Source: Quercus robur (taxonomy: Eukaryota > Streptophyta > Magnoliopsida > Fagales > Fagaceae). Taken from it: DNA of 64,000 nucleotides. Both the position numbers and the translations under genes were made by a program. Under the pieces are notes generated by a model that worked only from the letters and a program-made list of their open reading frames with translations, was not told the DNA's origin and made no database searches. Where the stretch lies: assembly GCF_932294415.1 (NCBI RefSeq), contig NC_065537.1, positions 6,800,349 to 6,864,348 of the forward strand. The letters are read 5' to 3'. This document shows, piece by piece, positions 45,268-54,556 of the stretch; positions within the stretch are counted from its first letter, which is position 1, and every line of letters begins with the position of its first letter.

Positions 45268-45820
45268 TCAATCCTCATCTACACCCTCGAAAGACCAAGC
45301 AAACTCCTCGCGAAGCTTCTCCTCCTCTCCCAGCTCGAAATCACTCTCCAGACCAAAGAACTTGCGAACAAACTCGATACTCTTGTTCTGGATTGCACTA
45401 GCCACGGCCCGGCAGAAGAAATCCAAGGCTTCCTTGAAGTTGAGGTAGTTCGCGGCGAGTATAAGTTCGGTGAGTTCTTGAGGCATCACCTTCTTCAACA
45501 ATTCTTGCTCGTACTGCTCCATCTCTTTCTCCGTCTCTTTCTTGTTGTCAGCGTTATTGGCCTTGATCTTGAGATGTTTCTTGCAGTAGGTGATGAGTAT
45601 GGCGAGCGGGTGGCTTTCCACGTTTGGAAGAGGGATCATGGTGGTGGAAGCGCCACTGGTGATGTTGTTGTTGTTTTCGTCATCAAAGTACTGCTTGACA
45701 GCGCAGAACTTCATGGCCACAGCTTCTTCGACCTCAAATAGTTCATTGTCTGAGGTTTTTAGGGTTATATATCTTGGTTGAACTTGAAGTGGGGTTTGGG
45801 TTTTCTCTTTGGTTCGACAT
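45268..45820 (-). pseudogene. SKP1-like (ASK-type) gene with an N-terminal frameshift
   Basis: SKP1 is the adaptor linking F-box proteins to cullin-1 in SCF ubiquitin ligases. The frame from 45,720 downward gives 150 codons from an internal Met (MAMKFCAVKQYF) to GVDED. The same frame is open further upstream and reads ITLKTSDNELFEVEEAVAMK, the canonical SKP1 start region, but with no usable ATG. The plausible start ATG (45,818-45,820, MSNQRENPNPTSSSTK) is one base out of frame, so a 1-bp change lies around 45,770. Later motifs are IPLPNVESHPLAILITYCKK (POZ part), PQELTELILAANYLNFKEA, LDFFCRAVASAIQ, FFGLESDFELGEEEKLREE and FAWSFE (F-box-binding C-terminus). It is intronless and probably a divergent retro-derived SKP1. 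A start at the internal Met would delete the first beta strand. Confidence 0.75.
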
Positions 45821-46045
45821 TGTTGAAGGGAGAGAGATTGGTTCGTGGAGAGAGGGAAAAAAACTTTAGGGTTATGTTGTAGTAGAACTGAAGAAGTAGA
45901 ACGTTCTTATGGATTTTGGAAGCTACTTGCTGATTTTCTGTTTTTACTTTTTATATTTTGAGAGGGAAGTCTACTTGGAAAAGGATTAGTTTTTTTTTTT
46001 TTTTTTGGTTTATTGGTAAATTTTATGTATCCCTACGTTATGTTT
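45821..46045 (-). promoter_or_regulatory. 5' flank of the SKP1-like locus
   Basis: Reading the minus strand, a CT-rich leader (CAATCTCTCTCCCTTCAACA) precedes the ATG. The same leader recurs, inverted, at about 49,440-49,510 beside the broken second copy. No convincing TATA box could be fixed. Confidence 0.4.
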
Positions 46046-46398
46046 GTTTATTACTGTAATTCAAATCCATAATTATCTTGTATTTAATCATCATTGAAAA
46101 ATAAAATACTATATTTCTATTTCATGGTTTTTTTTTTTTTTTTTGAGACATAGTTTCAAGTTTCAACATATGATAATAAGAAATTTTATCAGTTGTAACC
46201 ATGCATTTAATTTTATAAATTTAATGTATTGTACTATATTTAATTAAGTTTTACCATTGCAAAGGACCTCATAGTTGAATTGACATCTCCTCATACACAA
46301 AGTATTTGAGAGTTTAGAGGAGAATATGTTTGAGTTTCGAAATTAACAGTATATTATAATTATCTTTTAAAAAAAATTATTAAGTTCTGTCGTTTGTT

Positions 46399-46494
46399 TC
46401 TTTTTAAAAGAGATGAGGAAGAAGGATAACCATTAATTATTTTCTATATCTTTTTAAAAGAGATGGGGAAGAAGGATAACCATTATTTTCTATA
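46399..46494. repeat. Two-copy tandem repeat, 50-bp period
   Basis: TCTTTTTAAAAGAGATG starts at 46,399 and 46,449, each followed by GGAAGAAGGATAACCATTA and TTTTCTATAT. Confidence 0.9.
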
Positions 46495-46508
46495 TATGTT
46501 GCATTCGT

Positions 46509-46510
46509 AG

Positions 46511-46575
<65 letters not shown>
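46509..46575. repeat. (TC)n microsatellite
   Basis: About 65 bp of uninterrupted TC dinucleotides. Confidence 0.97.
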
Positions 46576-46579
<4 letters not shown>

Positions 46580-47095
46580 TTTTTCTTTTATATATAAGTA
46601 ATATGAGCATGCTTATATAAAAGATATGATTTTTTTTTTTTTGAAATTTTTATGCTAAGTATGTTTCAAAAATATTTCAAAAAAAAGCTAAAACTTAAAT
46701 TATTTGAAAAGAAATTGAAACAAAAAGTAGAAAAGAAAAATTAATAGAAAAGAAAATTTAACTTTTTTGAGCAAATCCCAAGTGCACTTTATATGTAGCA
46801 ATTATTCAAGATACTATTCTATGATGATAATTAAATTTAAATTAAAAAAATAACAATAGTAATAAATTGAAATACAAAATTTGTTTTTCTAAAATTAATG
46901 TGATTGTGTTGCAACTTTAATTTTCAAAGATTTTTGACTTGTGGATTTAAATAAATTTTTTGTATCTTCTTCTTTTGTTGCTCCATAATAGTTAATGAAT
47001 AACTCCATTCATACTCCGTAATTGCAGATATTGGTGTGAGTTGTACATTGATTGCAACATCAATTCTTTGTAAATTAGTAGATTCATGCAATATC

Positions 47096-47515
47096 CCTTT
47101 CACTTGATAACTTACTTTCACAATCATTTAAAGTATCATTGATATAAGTCTATCAATAGATCGAACATGCTAAGAAATCTATCATGATATGTAGAAGTAA
47201 AAATAAATAAAAATAAAAAAACTAATTAAGAAATCTCTAATCAAATAGTGGAAATCTAATAAGATTTTGATTAAATTAAAAGATCCTTAGCAAAGCACAA
47301 TGTAATTAAACTAACCTAAAAGCATTCCATAAAACACTCCATCAGATTTAAATCCGTATCCTCATGAGTAACTAATAAACCTAAAACCCATAAACAAAGA
47401 CAAATCAAGAACCAAAAAAAAAACAGAAATCTGTTAACAAAATAGTAGAAATTTAACAAGGTTATAATTAGAAAGATCGTGAATAACAAGCACAAGTCAA
47501 AAACTACTAAACTAA
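47096..47515. repeat. Second copy of SKP1 3'-flank array (before the inserted element)
   Basis: From about 47,220, the order TCTCTAATCAAATAGTGGAAAT, GATCCTTAGCAAAGCACAA, ATTAAACTAACCTAAAA, AAACACTCCAT.AGA, AACAAGGTTAT.ATTA and AAAAACTACTAAACTAA matches 44,827-45,130. This gives the left boundary of the element inserted at 47,516. Confidence 0.8.
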
Positions 47516-48078
47516 TGGCCTGTTTGGAAGTTTAGAGAGGGATGAGAGTTGAGGGGAGTAGAGGGGAGGAGAGTAGAGTGGAATGATTTCCCTTCACCTT
47601 GTTTGGATGTTTTTAAAATTAGTAAGGGGGAAGGGAGTAATTAGCCCTTCTCCTTGTTTGAATATTTTAAAAATTAGGATGGAGAGGAGAGGAAATGATT
47701 AAAATAGACAAATTTACCACTATTTGAAAATGGACTTGTAACATTGGCCTATGATTAATTTATTCTAAGATTTTTTTCCAATCTTAGAATATGTTATTAG
47801 TGAATTTTTTTCATTACAATTTCAAAATGTTAAGAACCTTAAAAATTATTCACGCTAAATATAAAAATCAACAAATTGCGAACCATTAAAGCTTATATAA
47901 ACTAAAAAAAAACTAACTAATAAATTCAAATAAAATTTTTGGAAAGGCCTTATGGTAGCTAAAATTGTACAAAAAGAAAATTAAATTGGAGCTTCTAAAT
48001 CTCAGATTCATTATCATTTGTGACTACTTAACCTAATACAACTATGTATCTTTTTCTAAGTGAAAGCTCCTTATCGGT

Positions 48079-48453
48079 GGACAAAACTGAAGAAGAACAA
48101 AAAAAATGCCGTTTCCTCTGTTTTCTCAGCATCAAAATAGAGGCCAAGTAATGAGAAACAGCACGTAAACACAAAAATCAAGCATTGAACTCGATGAAAC
48201 CAAAAATACAATAAAACTAGCTGAAAGTTTGAATATGAGCTAGGGTTTTGGAGAGCAATACGACAAAACTGAAGAAGAACAACCAAAAAAAAAAAAATGC
48301 AGTTTCCTTTGTTTTCTCAGCAACGAAACAGAGGCCAAGTAATGATGAGAAATGCCACGTAAACACAAAAATCAAGCATTGAACTCGATGAAACCAAAAA
48401 TACAATAAAACTAGCTGAAAGTTTGAATATGAGCTAGGGTTTTGGAGAGCGAT
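48079..48453. repeat. Two-copy tandem repeat (~185 bp) inside the 47.5-kb element
   Basis: GACAAAACTGAAGAAGAACAA begins at about 48,079 and 48,263. Both copies continue through GTTTCCT.TGTTTTCTCAGCA, GAGGCCAAGTAATGA, CACAAAAATCAAGCATTGAA and GAGCTAGGGTTTTGGAGAGC. Identity is very high, so this is recent. Confidence 0.9.
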
Positions 48454-48566
48454 ACGTTGTTGTTGTTGTCATCGCCGTTGTCGTTGACATCGTAGGAAGA
48501 TATCTCGGCTTCTTCTTTGGCTTTGGAAGGCTTTTCAGAGAGCTTCGTGTTGGCAATCGAATTCAT
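48411..48566 (-). CDS. Short ORF (51 aa), possible captured gene fragment
   Basis: The ATG at 48,564-48,566 opens MNSIANTKLSEKPSKAKEEA, continues EISSYDVNDNGDDNNNNVSL and ends SKTLAHIQTFS before TAG. It is hydrophilic, acidic with an Asn-rich stretch, and has codon composition unlike the AT-rich surroundings. I do not recognise a family. It could be the first exon of a host gene captured by the transposable element, or chance. Confidence 0.3.
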   Translation of the reverse strand: MNSIANTKLSEKPSKAKEEAEISSYDVNDNGDDNNNNVSLSKTLAHIQTFS

Positions 48567-48945
48567 AGGCTCTGATACTGTTGCCTTTGCCCTAGCTAGT
48601 TTGATTCAATTTTTCTTTTCATTCACCTTAATTTTCTTAGGAAACAAACAAATATTATTTACATAATCAGTTTTTTTTTTTTTTTTTTTTATGTTAAAAA
48701 ACCTTGTAATTTTTTTAATATAATAAGGGTAAATTAGGTAATTTATATATTCAATAATTTATATGTTCTACTCTCCCTTCAAATCTCTCCAATTTGGAGG
48801 AATTAAAAATGAGGGGTTTGAGGTAGTTGAAACCTCTTCAAACCCCTCCCCCTCTTTCCTTAAAAAACTTCCAAACAAGATAATTGAATTAATCTCCCTC
48901 CCTCTACTCTACTCCCCCTCCTTTTTAAACATCCAAACAAGTCAT

Positions 48946-49092
48946 TAACATAAAATCATACCATAACAAAGACCAAAACACAATAATCAAGAAAAGACAA
49001 AAAAAAAAAAAAAAAAAAAAAAATCCTGAATCTCTTAACAAATTAGTAGAACTCTAACAAGATTTTGATTAGAAAGATTATTAATCAATGAA
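48946..49092. repeat. Second copy of SKP1 3'-flank array (after the inserted element)
   Basis: It resumes the match at TAACATAAAATCATACCATA (first locus 45,128), through ACAAAGACCAAAACACAATA and AACAAATTAGTAGAA, to GATTATTAATCAATGAATCA. An A run of about 31 bp replaces a shorter one. Confidence 0.85.
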
Positions 49093-49405
49093 TCAATCAT
49101 CGTCTACACCCTCAAAAGACCAAGCAAACTCCTTGCGTAGCTTCTCCTCCTCTCCCGGCTCGAAATCACTCTCCAGACCAAAGAACTTGTGAACATACTC
49201 GACACTCTTGTTCTGAATTGCATTAGCCATGGCCCGGCAGAAGAAATCCAAGGCCTCCTTGAAGTTGAGGTAGTTCGCGGCGAGTATAAGTTCGGTGAGT
49301 TCTTGAGGCATCACGTTCCTCAACAACTCTTGCTCGTACTGCTCCATCTCTTTCTTGTTGTCAGCGTTATTGGCCTTGGTCTTGAGATTTTTCTTGCATG
49401 CAGTA
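49093..49405 (-). pseudogene. Broken second SKP1-like copy, C-terminal half
   Basis: The minus strand encodes MEQYEQELLRNVMPQELTEL, ILAANYLNFKEALDFFCRAM, FFGLESDFEPGEEEKLRKEF and AWSFEGVDDD. This is the F-box-binding half of SKP1, nearly identical to the copy at 45.3 kb. Upstream it remains similar through KANNADNKKE to about 49,400, where a small insertion (GCAT) and then an orientation break occur. The N-terminal half lies on the opposite strand from about 49,440 to 49,775. It cannot make an SKP1 protein. Confidence 0.9.
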
Positions 49406-49439
49406 GGTGAAAAGCATGGCTAGGACTTTACCACAACTT

Positions 49440-49775
49440 TTCATTAGTCTTCTACAGTTCTACTTCTACTACCCTTGAGTTTTTTTTTTTTTCTCCACAA
49501 ATCAATCTCTCTCTTAATCTTAAAGAATGTTGAACCAAAGCGAAAACCCAAACCTCATCAAGATTCAGACAACAAACTATTCAAAGTCGAGGCATTTGTG
49601 GCGATGAAGTTCTGCGCTTCCAAGCAGTACTTTGATAGTTTGATGACGAAAGCAATGACAAAGACATCACCCAACGCCCCTCCACCATCGTCATCCCTCT
49701 CCCAAACGTGGAAAGCCGCGCGCTAGCTCGCCATGCTCATCACCTACTGCAAGAAACATCTCGAGAGAATGAGAG
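49440..49775 (+). pseudogene. Broken second SKP1-like copy, inverted N-terminal half with leader
   Basis: The plus strand reads the SKP1-like leader (AATCTCTCTCTTAATCTTAA near 49,503), then NVEPKRKPKPHQDSDNK, LFKVEAFVAMKFCASKQYFD, then PPPSSSLSQTWKAAR and a TAG. A shifted frame continues with LITYCKKHLE. These segments correspond to the leader, first POZ strand and LPNVESHPLAILITYCKK region of the copy at 45.3 kb. Its 3' end faces away from the C-terminal half, so the two halves are head to head. Confidence 0.85.
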
Positions 49776-50411
49776 AGAAGGAATATGAGAAAAATGTGAG
49801 TAGGTTCATTATTAGAGCTTAACAAGGTCTTGGAGGTGCTGGTGGGGACTAAATACCATGTGGCAACTGGCAAATGATCGGTTGGATCTGTTATGATAAT
49901 ATAGATTGCATGTTATGATAAGGGATAAGGTCTATATTTGATATTTGTTTTGGAGAACACGAAGATGAGTTATCTTTTATCTTTTTCCTTTCGAGCATGC
50001 TGCGACAATAGATATCCATTAAACAATGAGTTAGAAAGTTTTTTATTCTATTTTAGAAATCAACAATGCTATTTAACTTGGAAAAATAACAGAAGTATGT
50101 ATTTTTTTTTTTCATTATATCAAAATTACACATTTCTATTTTACTTCTACATATCATGATACATTTCTCGACATGTTCTGTTGGCACATATCAGTGGCAC
50201 TTTAAATGATTGCAAAAGCAACTTATCAAGTGATGGGGATGATGCATGATTCTGCTAATTGAAAAGTTAGGTACTCTCAGATTATGGTGAAATTGTGATT
50301 CGTCCTCTTACATTCGTGGTGGACCATATCATAAATTTTATGATTGGACCTCACTATGATTGTGAGAGGAGGGGGCACCATATTTCGTATTCCAAGAGCA
50401 CCTAATTAAGA
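49776..50411. other. Intergenic DNA, no gene recognised
   Basis: This lies between the inverted SKP1 half and the right arm of the large inverted repeat. No ORF or element is recognised. Confidence 0.45.
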
Positions 50412-51130
50412 ATTACTCCTATTAATTTACAAAGAATTGATGTTGCAATCAATGTACAACTCACACCAACATCTACAATTATGGGCTATGAAAGGAGTTA
50501 TTCATTGACTATTTAGAACAACAAAAGAAAAAGATACAAAAAAATTTATTTAAATCCTCAAGTCAAAAAAAATCTTTGAAAATTAAAGTTGCAAAATAAT
50601 TACATCAATTTTAGGAAAACAATTTTTGTATTTCAATTTATTGCTATTGTTCTTAATTTTTTTTTTTTAATTTAATTATCATCATTGAATAGTATCTTGA
50701 ACAATTGCTACATATAAAGTGCATTTGGGATTTACTTAAAAAATATTTATTCTTTTGCTTTTTATTTCAATTACTTTTCAAAGAATTTAAATTTTATCTT
50801 TTTGAAACATATTTAGCATAAAAATTACAAAAACAGAAATCATATCTTTTAGTAAACATTAAGCAAATAAGCACACTCATGGGGAGGTGCTCAAACCAAT
50901 TCTTCCCTAAATCCTCAAGCACTTTGTGTATGGGGAGATGCTAATTCAACTACAACGTCTTTGACAATGGTAGAACTTAATTAAATACATGGTTACAATT
51001 GATAAAGTTTCTTGTGATATGTTGAAACTGTCTAAAATAAAATAAAACCAATGAAATAGAAATATACTATTTTATTTTTCAATGATGATTAAATTTAAGA
51101 TAATTATGTATTTGAATTAGTAAACAAGCA
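50412..51130. repeat. Large inverted repeat, right arm (partner 46,046-47,095)
   Basis: Reverse-complement counterpart of the left arm: GCAATCAATGTACAACTCAC, AAATCTTTGAAAATTAAAGT, AGTATCTTGAACAATTGCTAC, ATAAAGTGCATTTGGGATTT, ACTTTGTGTATGGGGAG and TATTTTTCAATGATGATTAAA occur in mirrored order. It is shorter than the left arm because it lacks the CT microsatellite and the 50-bp duplication. Confidence 0.75.
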
Positions 51131-52052
51131 TTTAATGTTCAAAACAAAAAGAATAAGAAATGAAGGCAATAATTGATGTTGCTGATGATCTAGTTTTGAT
51201 GCACTCCTCGACCATCCCTTCAAATTAGGACAATCATAGATTTAAAGTAACTTCAGTGATGGGAAGAATAGTATTCACGGCATTGTGGATGAAGCAAGGA
51301 CATCCTCATTTATACCCCTTTCTGATATGTACTCCAGATCTTCCATTAAACTCAACACAAGACTATCCAAAGAGGGGAGCTTCAAGCTTGTCTTTCTTGT
51401 CTAGTCTAGTCCATACGGAAGCTTTGTTAGTTTTTACTTTTTACATTGTAAATCACAAAATGGCAACACTGCAACCTAAAGGAAAGAACTGAAAAGAAGA
51501 AGAAGAAGAAGGCAAATGGAGACAAGAGAGTAACCTATGTGACTGTGAGCAAAATGTTCTTCAACTGTGTGGTGGACTTGGTGGTGCGGCAAATTCACAA
51601 AACCTCTGACTTTTCAATTTTTCTACTGCTATGGTACAAGTAAGCCCTAGATGTGTTGGAATGAGAATTTAAAAAAAAAAAAAAATTCCCTTTTATTTAT
51701 TGAGGTAATTATTAAAATACCTATGTATTCATTTTTAAAATGTTGAACGTCTAATTATTATAATTTTTTCACATATATTTATCACTAATTGGATTGTATT
51801 TTATTTAAATTAAATAAAAATTATATTTATTTTTAGACTTTTTAAAATATATATATGTATGTATATTATCGGTATAGGAGATCTAAAATAATAAGGTTCT
51901 TTAAAATTTTTCAAATTAATTAGGATAATTTCAAAATTATATATTTCCTTAATTTTTTTCAAAAAATTTGGGCGGGGGGGCAACGCCTCGGTCCTCATGT
52001 CATGTGGCTCCACCACTAGATGCAAAGAACTTATTTTTAGTTGGATGCAACT
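51131..52052. other. Intergenic DNA, no gene recognised
   Basis: Mostly AT-rich. A G run and GGCAACGCCTCGGTCC near 51,970 give a short GC island of unknown nature. Confidence 0.45.
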
Positions 52053-52060
52053 ACATTATT

Positions 52061-52120
<60 letters not shown>

Positions 52121-52334
52121 GAAAGCTGAAAACATTTATTCAAAACAGAAACAAAAAAATAACAACTACATATCAACATTAAGGTTCTGCTCAAGAATAA
52201 TTATATCAACAAAAACTGAAGGAGCAGAGCCTAAAACAAAAATACTAGCTAGGCAATTATTAAGAGACCATTTTACAAGAACATGAGTAGCCATTTTCAG
52301 ATCTCTAGGAATAGTTGAATTTCACATTATGGAC
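52053..52334 (-). mobile_element. 5'-truncated LINE tail with 54-bp poly(A) and ~11-bp TSD
   Basis: On the minus strand the insert starts near 52,323 and ends in a 54-A tail (T run at 52,064-52,117). Flanks ACATTATTGAC (52,053-52,063) and ACATTATGGAC (52,324-52,334) form a TSD with one mismatch. Read on the minus strand, a short frame gives MATHVLVKWSLNNCLASIF, then SAPSVFVDIILEQNLN and a stop, followed by a TTTTGAATAAATGTTTTC-like 3' UTR with AATAAA. This is plausibly the last residues of a LINE RNase H. The long pure tail suggests a young insertion. Confidence 0.8.
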
Positions 52335-52419
52335 TTAATATTTTTTAAGTACTTTGATATTATTTCAAACTTTTGGACGATGTGTTTTAAATATTTGATA
52401 TTGTTACACTACAAAAAAA

Positions 52420-52935
52420 GAGGGCTATAGCCGCATTTGCAAAACGCAGCTATAGCCGCATTTGCAAAACGCAGCTATAGCCTATAAAAAACGCAGCTAC
52501 AGGCTATAGTTGCGTTTTTATAGCTGCGTTTCCAAACACAGCTTATGCAGTGAGGCTATAGCCCCCTGCGGGGACCTAGAGCTGCGTTTTAAAAAAGCAG
52601 CCCAAACCGGGATTTGTAGCTGCGTTTTAGACATCCTAGAGCCGCATTTTTTCACACCCCTAGATGTGGGACCTATAGCTGCGTTTTCTATAAAAACGCG
52701 GCTATAGGTACAACATAGAACTGCGTTTGAAACGCAGCCCAAACAGGGTCTATAACCGCATTTTTTTAAAAACGCGACTATAGGTACCGCATCTGTTAGT
52801 GTGTAAAAACGCGGCTATAGGGTGTCTAAAACGCAACTACAGACCCCGGTTTGGGCTGCGTTTTTAAAAATGCAGCTCTAGGTCCGGCATTGGGTTTTCC
52901 TGTAGCCGCGTTTTCAGAAACGCGGCTATAGGTCC
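52420..52935. repeat. Left subterminal repeat region of the CACTA element
   Basis: Numerous CGCAGCTATAG, GCTGCGTTTT and AACGCGGCTATAG units in both orientations. The first two form a perfect 24-bp tandem (GCTATAGCCGCATTTGCAAA start, 52,424-52,471). Confidence 0.9.
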
Positions 52936-53295
52936 TTATTTTTTCCTATTTTCTTCTCCCTAAACACAATCCTACTTAAAACAAGACCTGTAATTCCTGC
53001 CAACACTTAGATACAACCAATTGGAACCAACAAAACAAATTGCCTACACTCAACAATTCCCAACCAATTACCAGCAAACAAAACAAGTTCATTGCCAAAA
53101 GATTAATTACATAAACAAATAATTACATAATATAGTATTAGCTCTGATTATATAATATCTATGTCCCAACCTGAGGAGTGTTGTAAGTAAGATATTGTTA
53201 GGGGCAAACTAGTATTTGTCTTGGAATTAACCATAAATAACATGTATAAGACTATAAGTGTGTGAATAGTCTCTTTTGAAAAAATTCTTAACCCA

Positions 53296-53541
53296 TTAAA
53301 TAGATTCTAAATTTTTATAAAATTTCACGAATATAAGTGAAAATGGGTAAGGCCCACTATCCTGGGTTTTGTCCTCAATAGTGTTTTGAACCACTAAATT
53401 TGGATTAAAACAATTAAAAATGCCTTCAGAAAAGTATGGCAACAATTTTAGCAATACCTCTGCATTCTTAATATCTGGAAGTAGGTGGCAGTTCACTAAA
53501 ATATACCATAGTGAATCTCTTGCTCGTGGAAGAACATACAA
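53296..53541 (-). pseudogene. Unassigned peptide-coding fragment in CACTA interior
   Basis: The 81-codon frame has balanced composition: MYVLPRARDSLWYILVNCHL, then PDIKNAEVLLKLLPYFSEGI, then FNCFNPNLVVQNTIEDKTQD. The amino acid pattern looks more like a real exon than the surrounding AT-rich ORFs, but no family is recognised. It may be a captured gene exon or part of a degenerate CACTA gene. Confidence 0.25.
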
Positions 53542-54514
53542 GGCAACTGTTGGAAAATAAAATAAATGACATTTAATTTTTTATATCTAATTTCTCATTT
53601 GGTAATTCCGCCCTATGCAACTAGTTTTTCCATACCCGAACAAGAAGTCTAAAAAAAATCAAGAAAAATCAAGGATAGAAGCAAGGGCATGGTAGGAAAT
53701 GCAACATGATAAGCAAACTGTTGAAGAGAAGAAGCCTTGGTTTTAAGCACAAACATACCTTGTTTATCAACCCATCATTGATTACAGAACTGCTAATGCT
53801 CTTCTAAAGCTCAAAAGGTGCTTCAACTTCACTAACAGTAACTGGGAAATAAAAAAAGGCACAGAAGATGAAAAAATTAAAACTAGAAAGAAAGAGTTGA
53901 GGATGATTATATGCAACACAGAAGCTCACAACAACAAAATGCAGAAAAGGCACAAATTTTTTCCAGAATTTTTTCCTAAAAGAATCCAAGCACTTATCAA
54001 TTTGCACTTATCAAGAGACAATAAATAATTGGGCTGATCAAAGTCCGACTAAAACAAATCAACTAAAAATAGAGTGGGCCAATGAAGAGCACTAGAAACC
54101 AAGCCAACTAATGCAAGTGGACAAATTCAACACCATTAAATTGATCCAACCAATCAATGACATCACATAACAGTACCAAGGATTTCCTCAAATATTAATT
54201 AGACCCATTAAATTTTATTTTTTCTTGGGAGTTTAGTAATCCTGATTGGAGTGCATAACTTCAAAGTAATTTTAACTAAATTATCTCTCACCTTGATCTC
54301 ATTAGGCCGACAAGCATTGCATTACGTTTGTGTCTAGATAAGACCACTTCATTAGAAGCCCAATAAGATAAACTAAAGCCCTTAGTCACTACCCAAAATT
54401 CAGGGGTTTATGTGTCAGTGTCACTACCCCAAACTTCATTACTAGTTGGTACCTTCTTTTTCCCTTAAATTTTAATGGTCTAAAAAAATAAACTTCAAAA
54501 TATTAGAGTTTAAA

Positions 54515-54518
<4 letters not shown>

Positions 54519-54553
<35 letters not shown>
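54519..54553. repeat. (AT)n microsatellite
   Basis: About 35 bp of AT dinucleotides. Confidence 0.95.

Positions 54554-54556
<3 letters not shown>

Larger units (their letters stand above)
46046..47095. repeat. Large inverted repeat, left arm (partner 50,412-51,130)
   Basis: Blocks recur in reverse complement and reverse order at 50,412-51,130: TTAATCATCATTGAAAAATAAAA; AAGTTTTACCATTGCAAA; CTCATACACAAAGT; AAATCCCAAGTGCACTTTAT; GTAGCAATTATTCAAGATAC; TTTTCAAAGATTTTTGACTT; and GTGAGTTGTACATTGATTGC. The left arm has extra sequence, including a 50-bp tandem duplication and a CT microsatellite. Identity by eye is about 75-85%. The arms bracket the second SKP1-like copy. Confidence 0.75.
47516..48945. 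mobile_element. 1.43-kb TIR element (PIF/Harbinger-like), TAA TSD, with paralogous empty site
   Basis: The left end TGGCCTGTTTGGAAGTTTA pairs with the reverse complement of the right end, ATGACTTGTTTGGATGTTTA. TAA flanks at 47,513-47,515 and 48,946-48,948. The paralogous sequence at 45,119-45,146 reads ACTACTAAACTAACATAAAA with no insert and a single TAA, which fixes both ends. The ends contain GAGGGGAG-rich subterminal sequence. The interior has a two-copy ~185-bp repeat (48,079-48,453) and a 51-codon ORF. No transposase is seen. Superfamily assignment rests on TSD length and the TGTTTGG end only. Confidence 0.8.

Noticed and set aside
45478..45781. Plus-strand ORFs opposite the SKP1-like locus
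   Set aside because: Antisense frames of a clearly recognised SKP1-like sequence.
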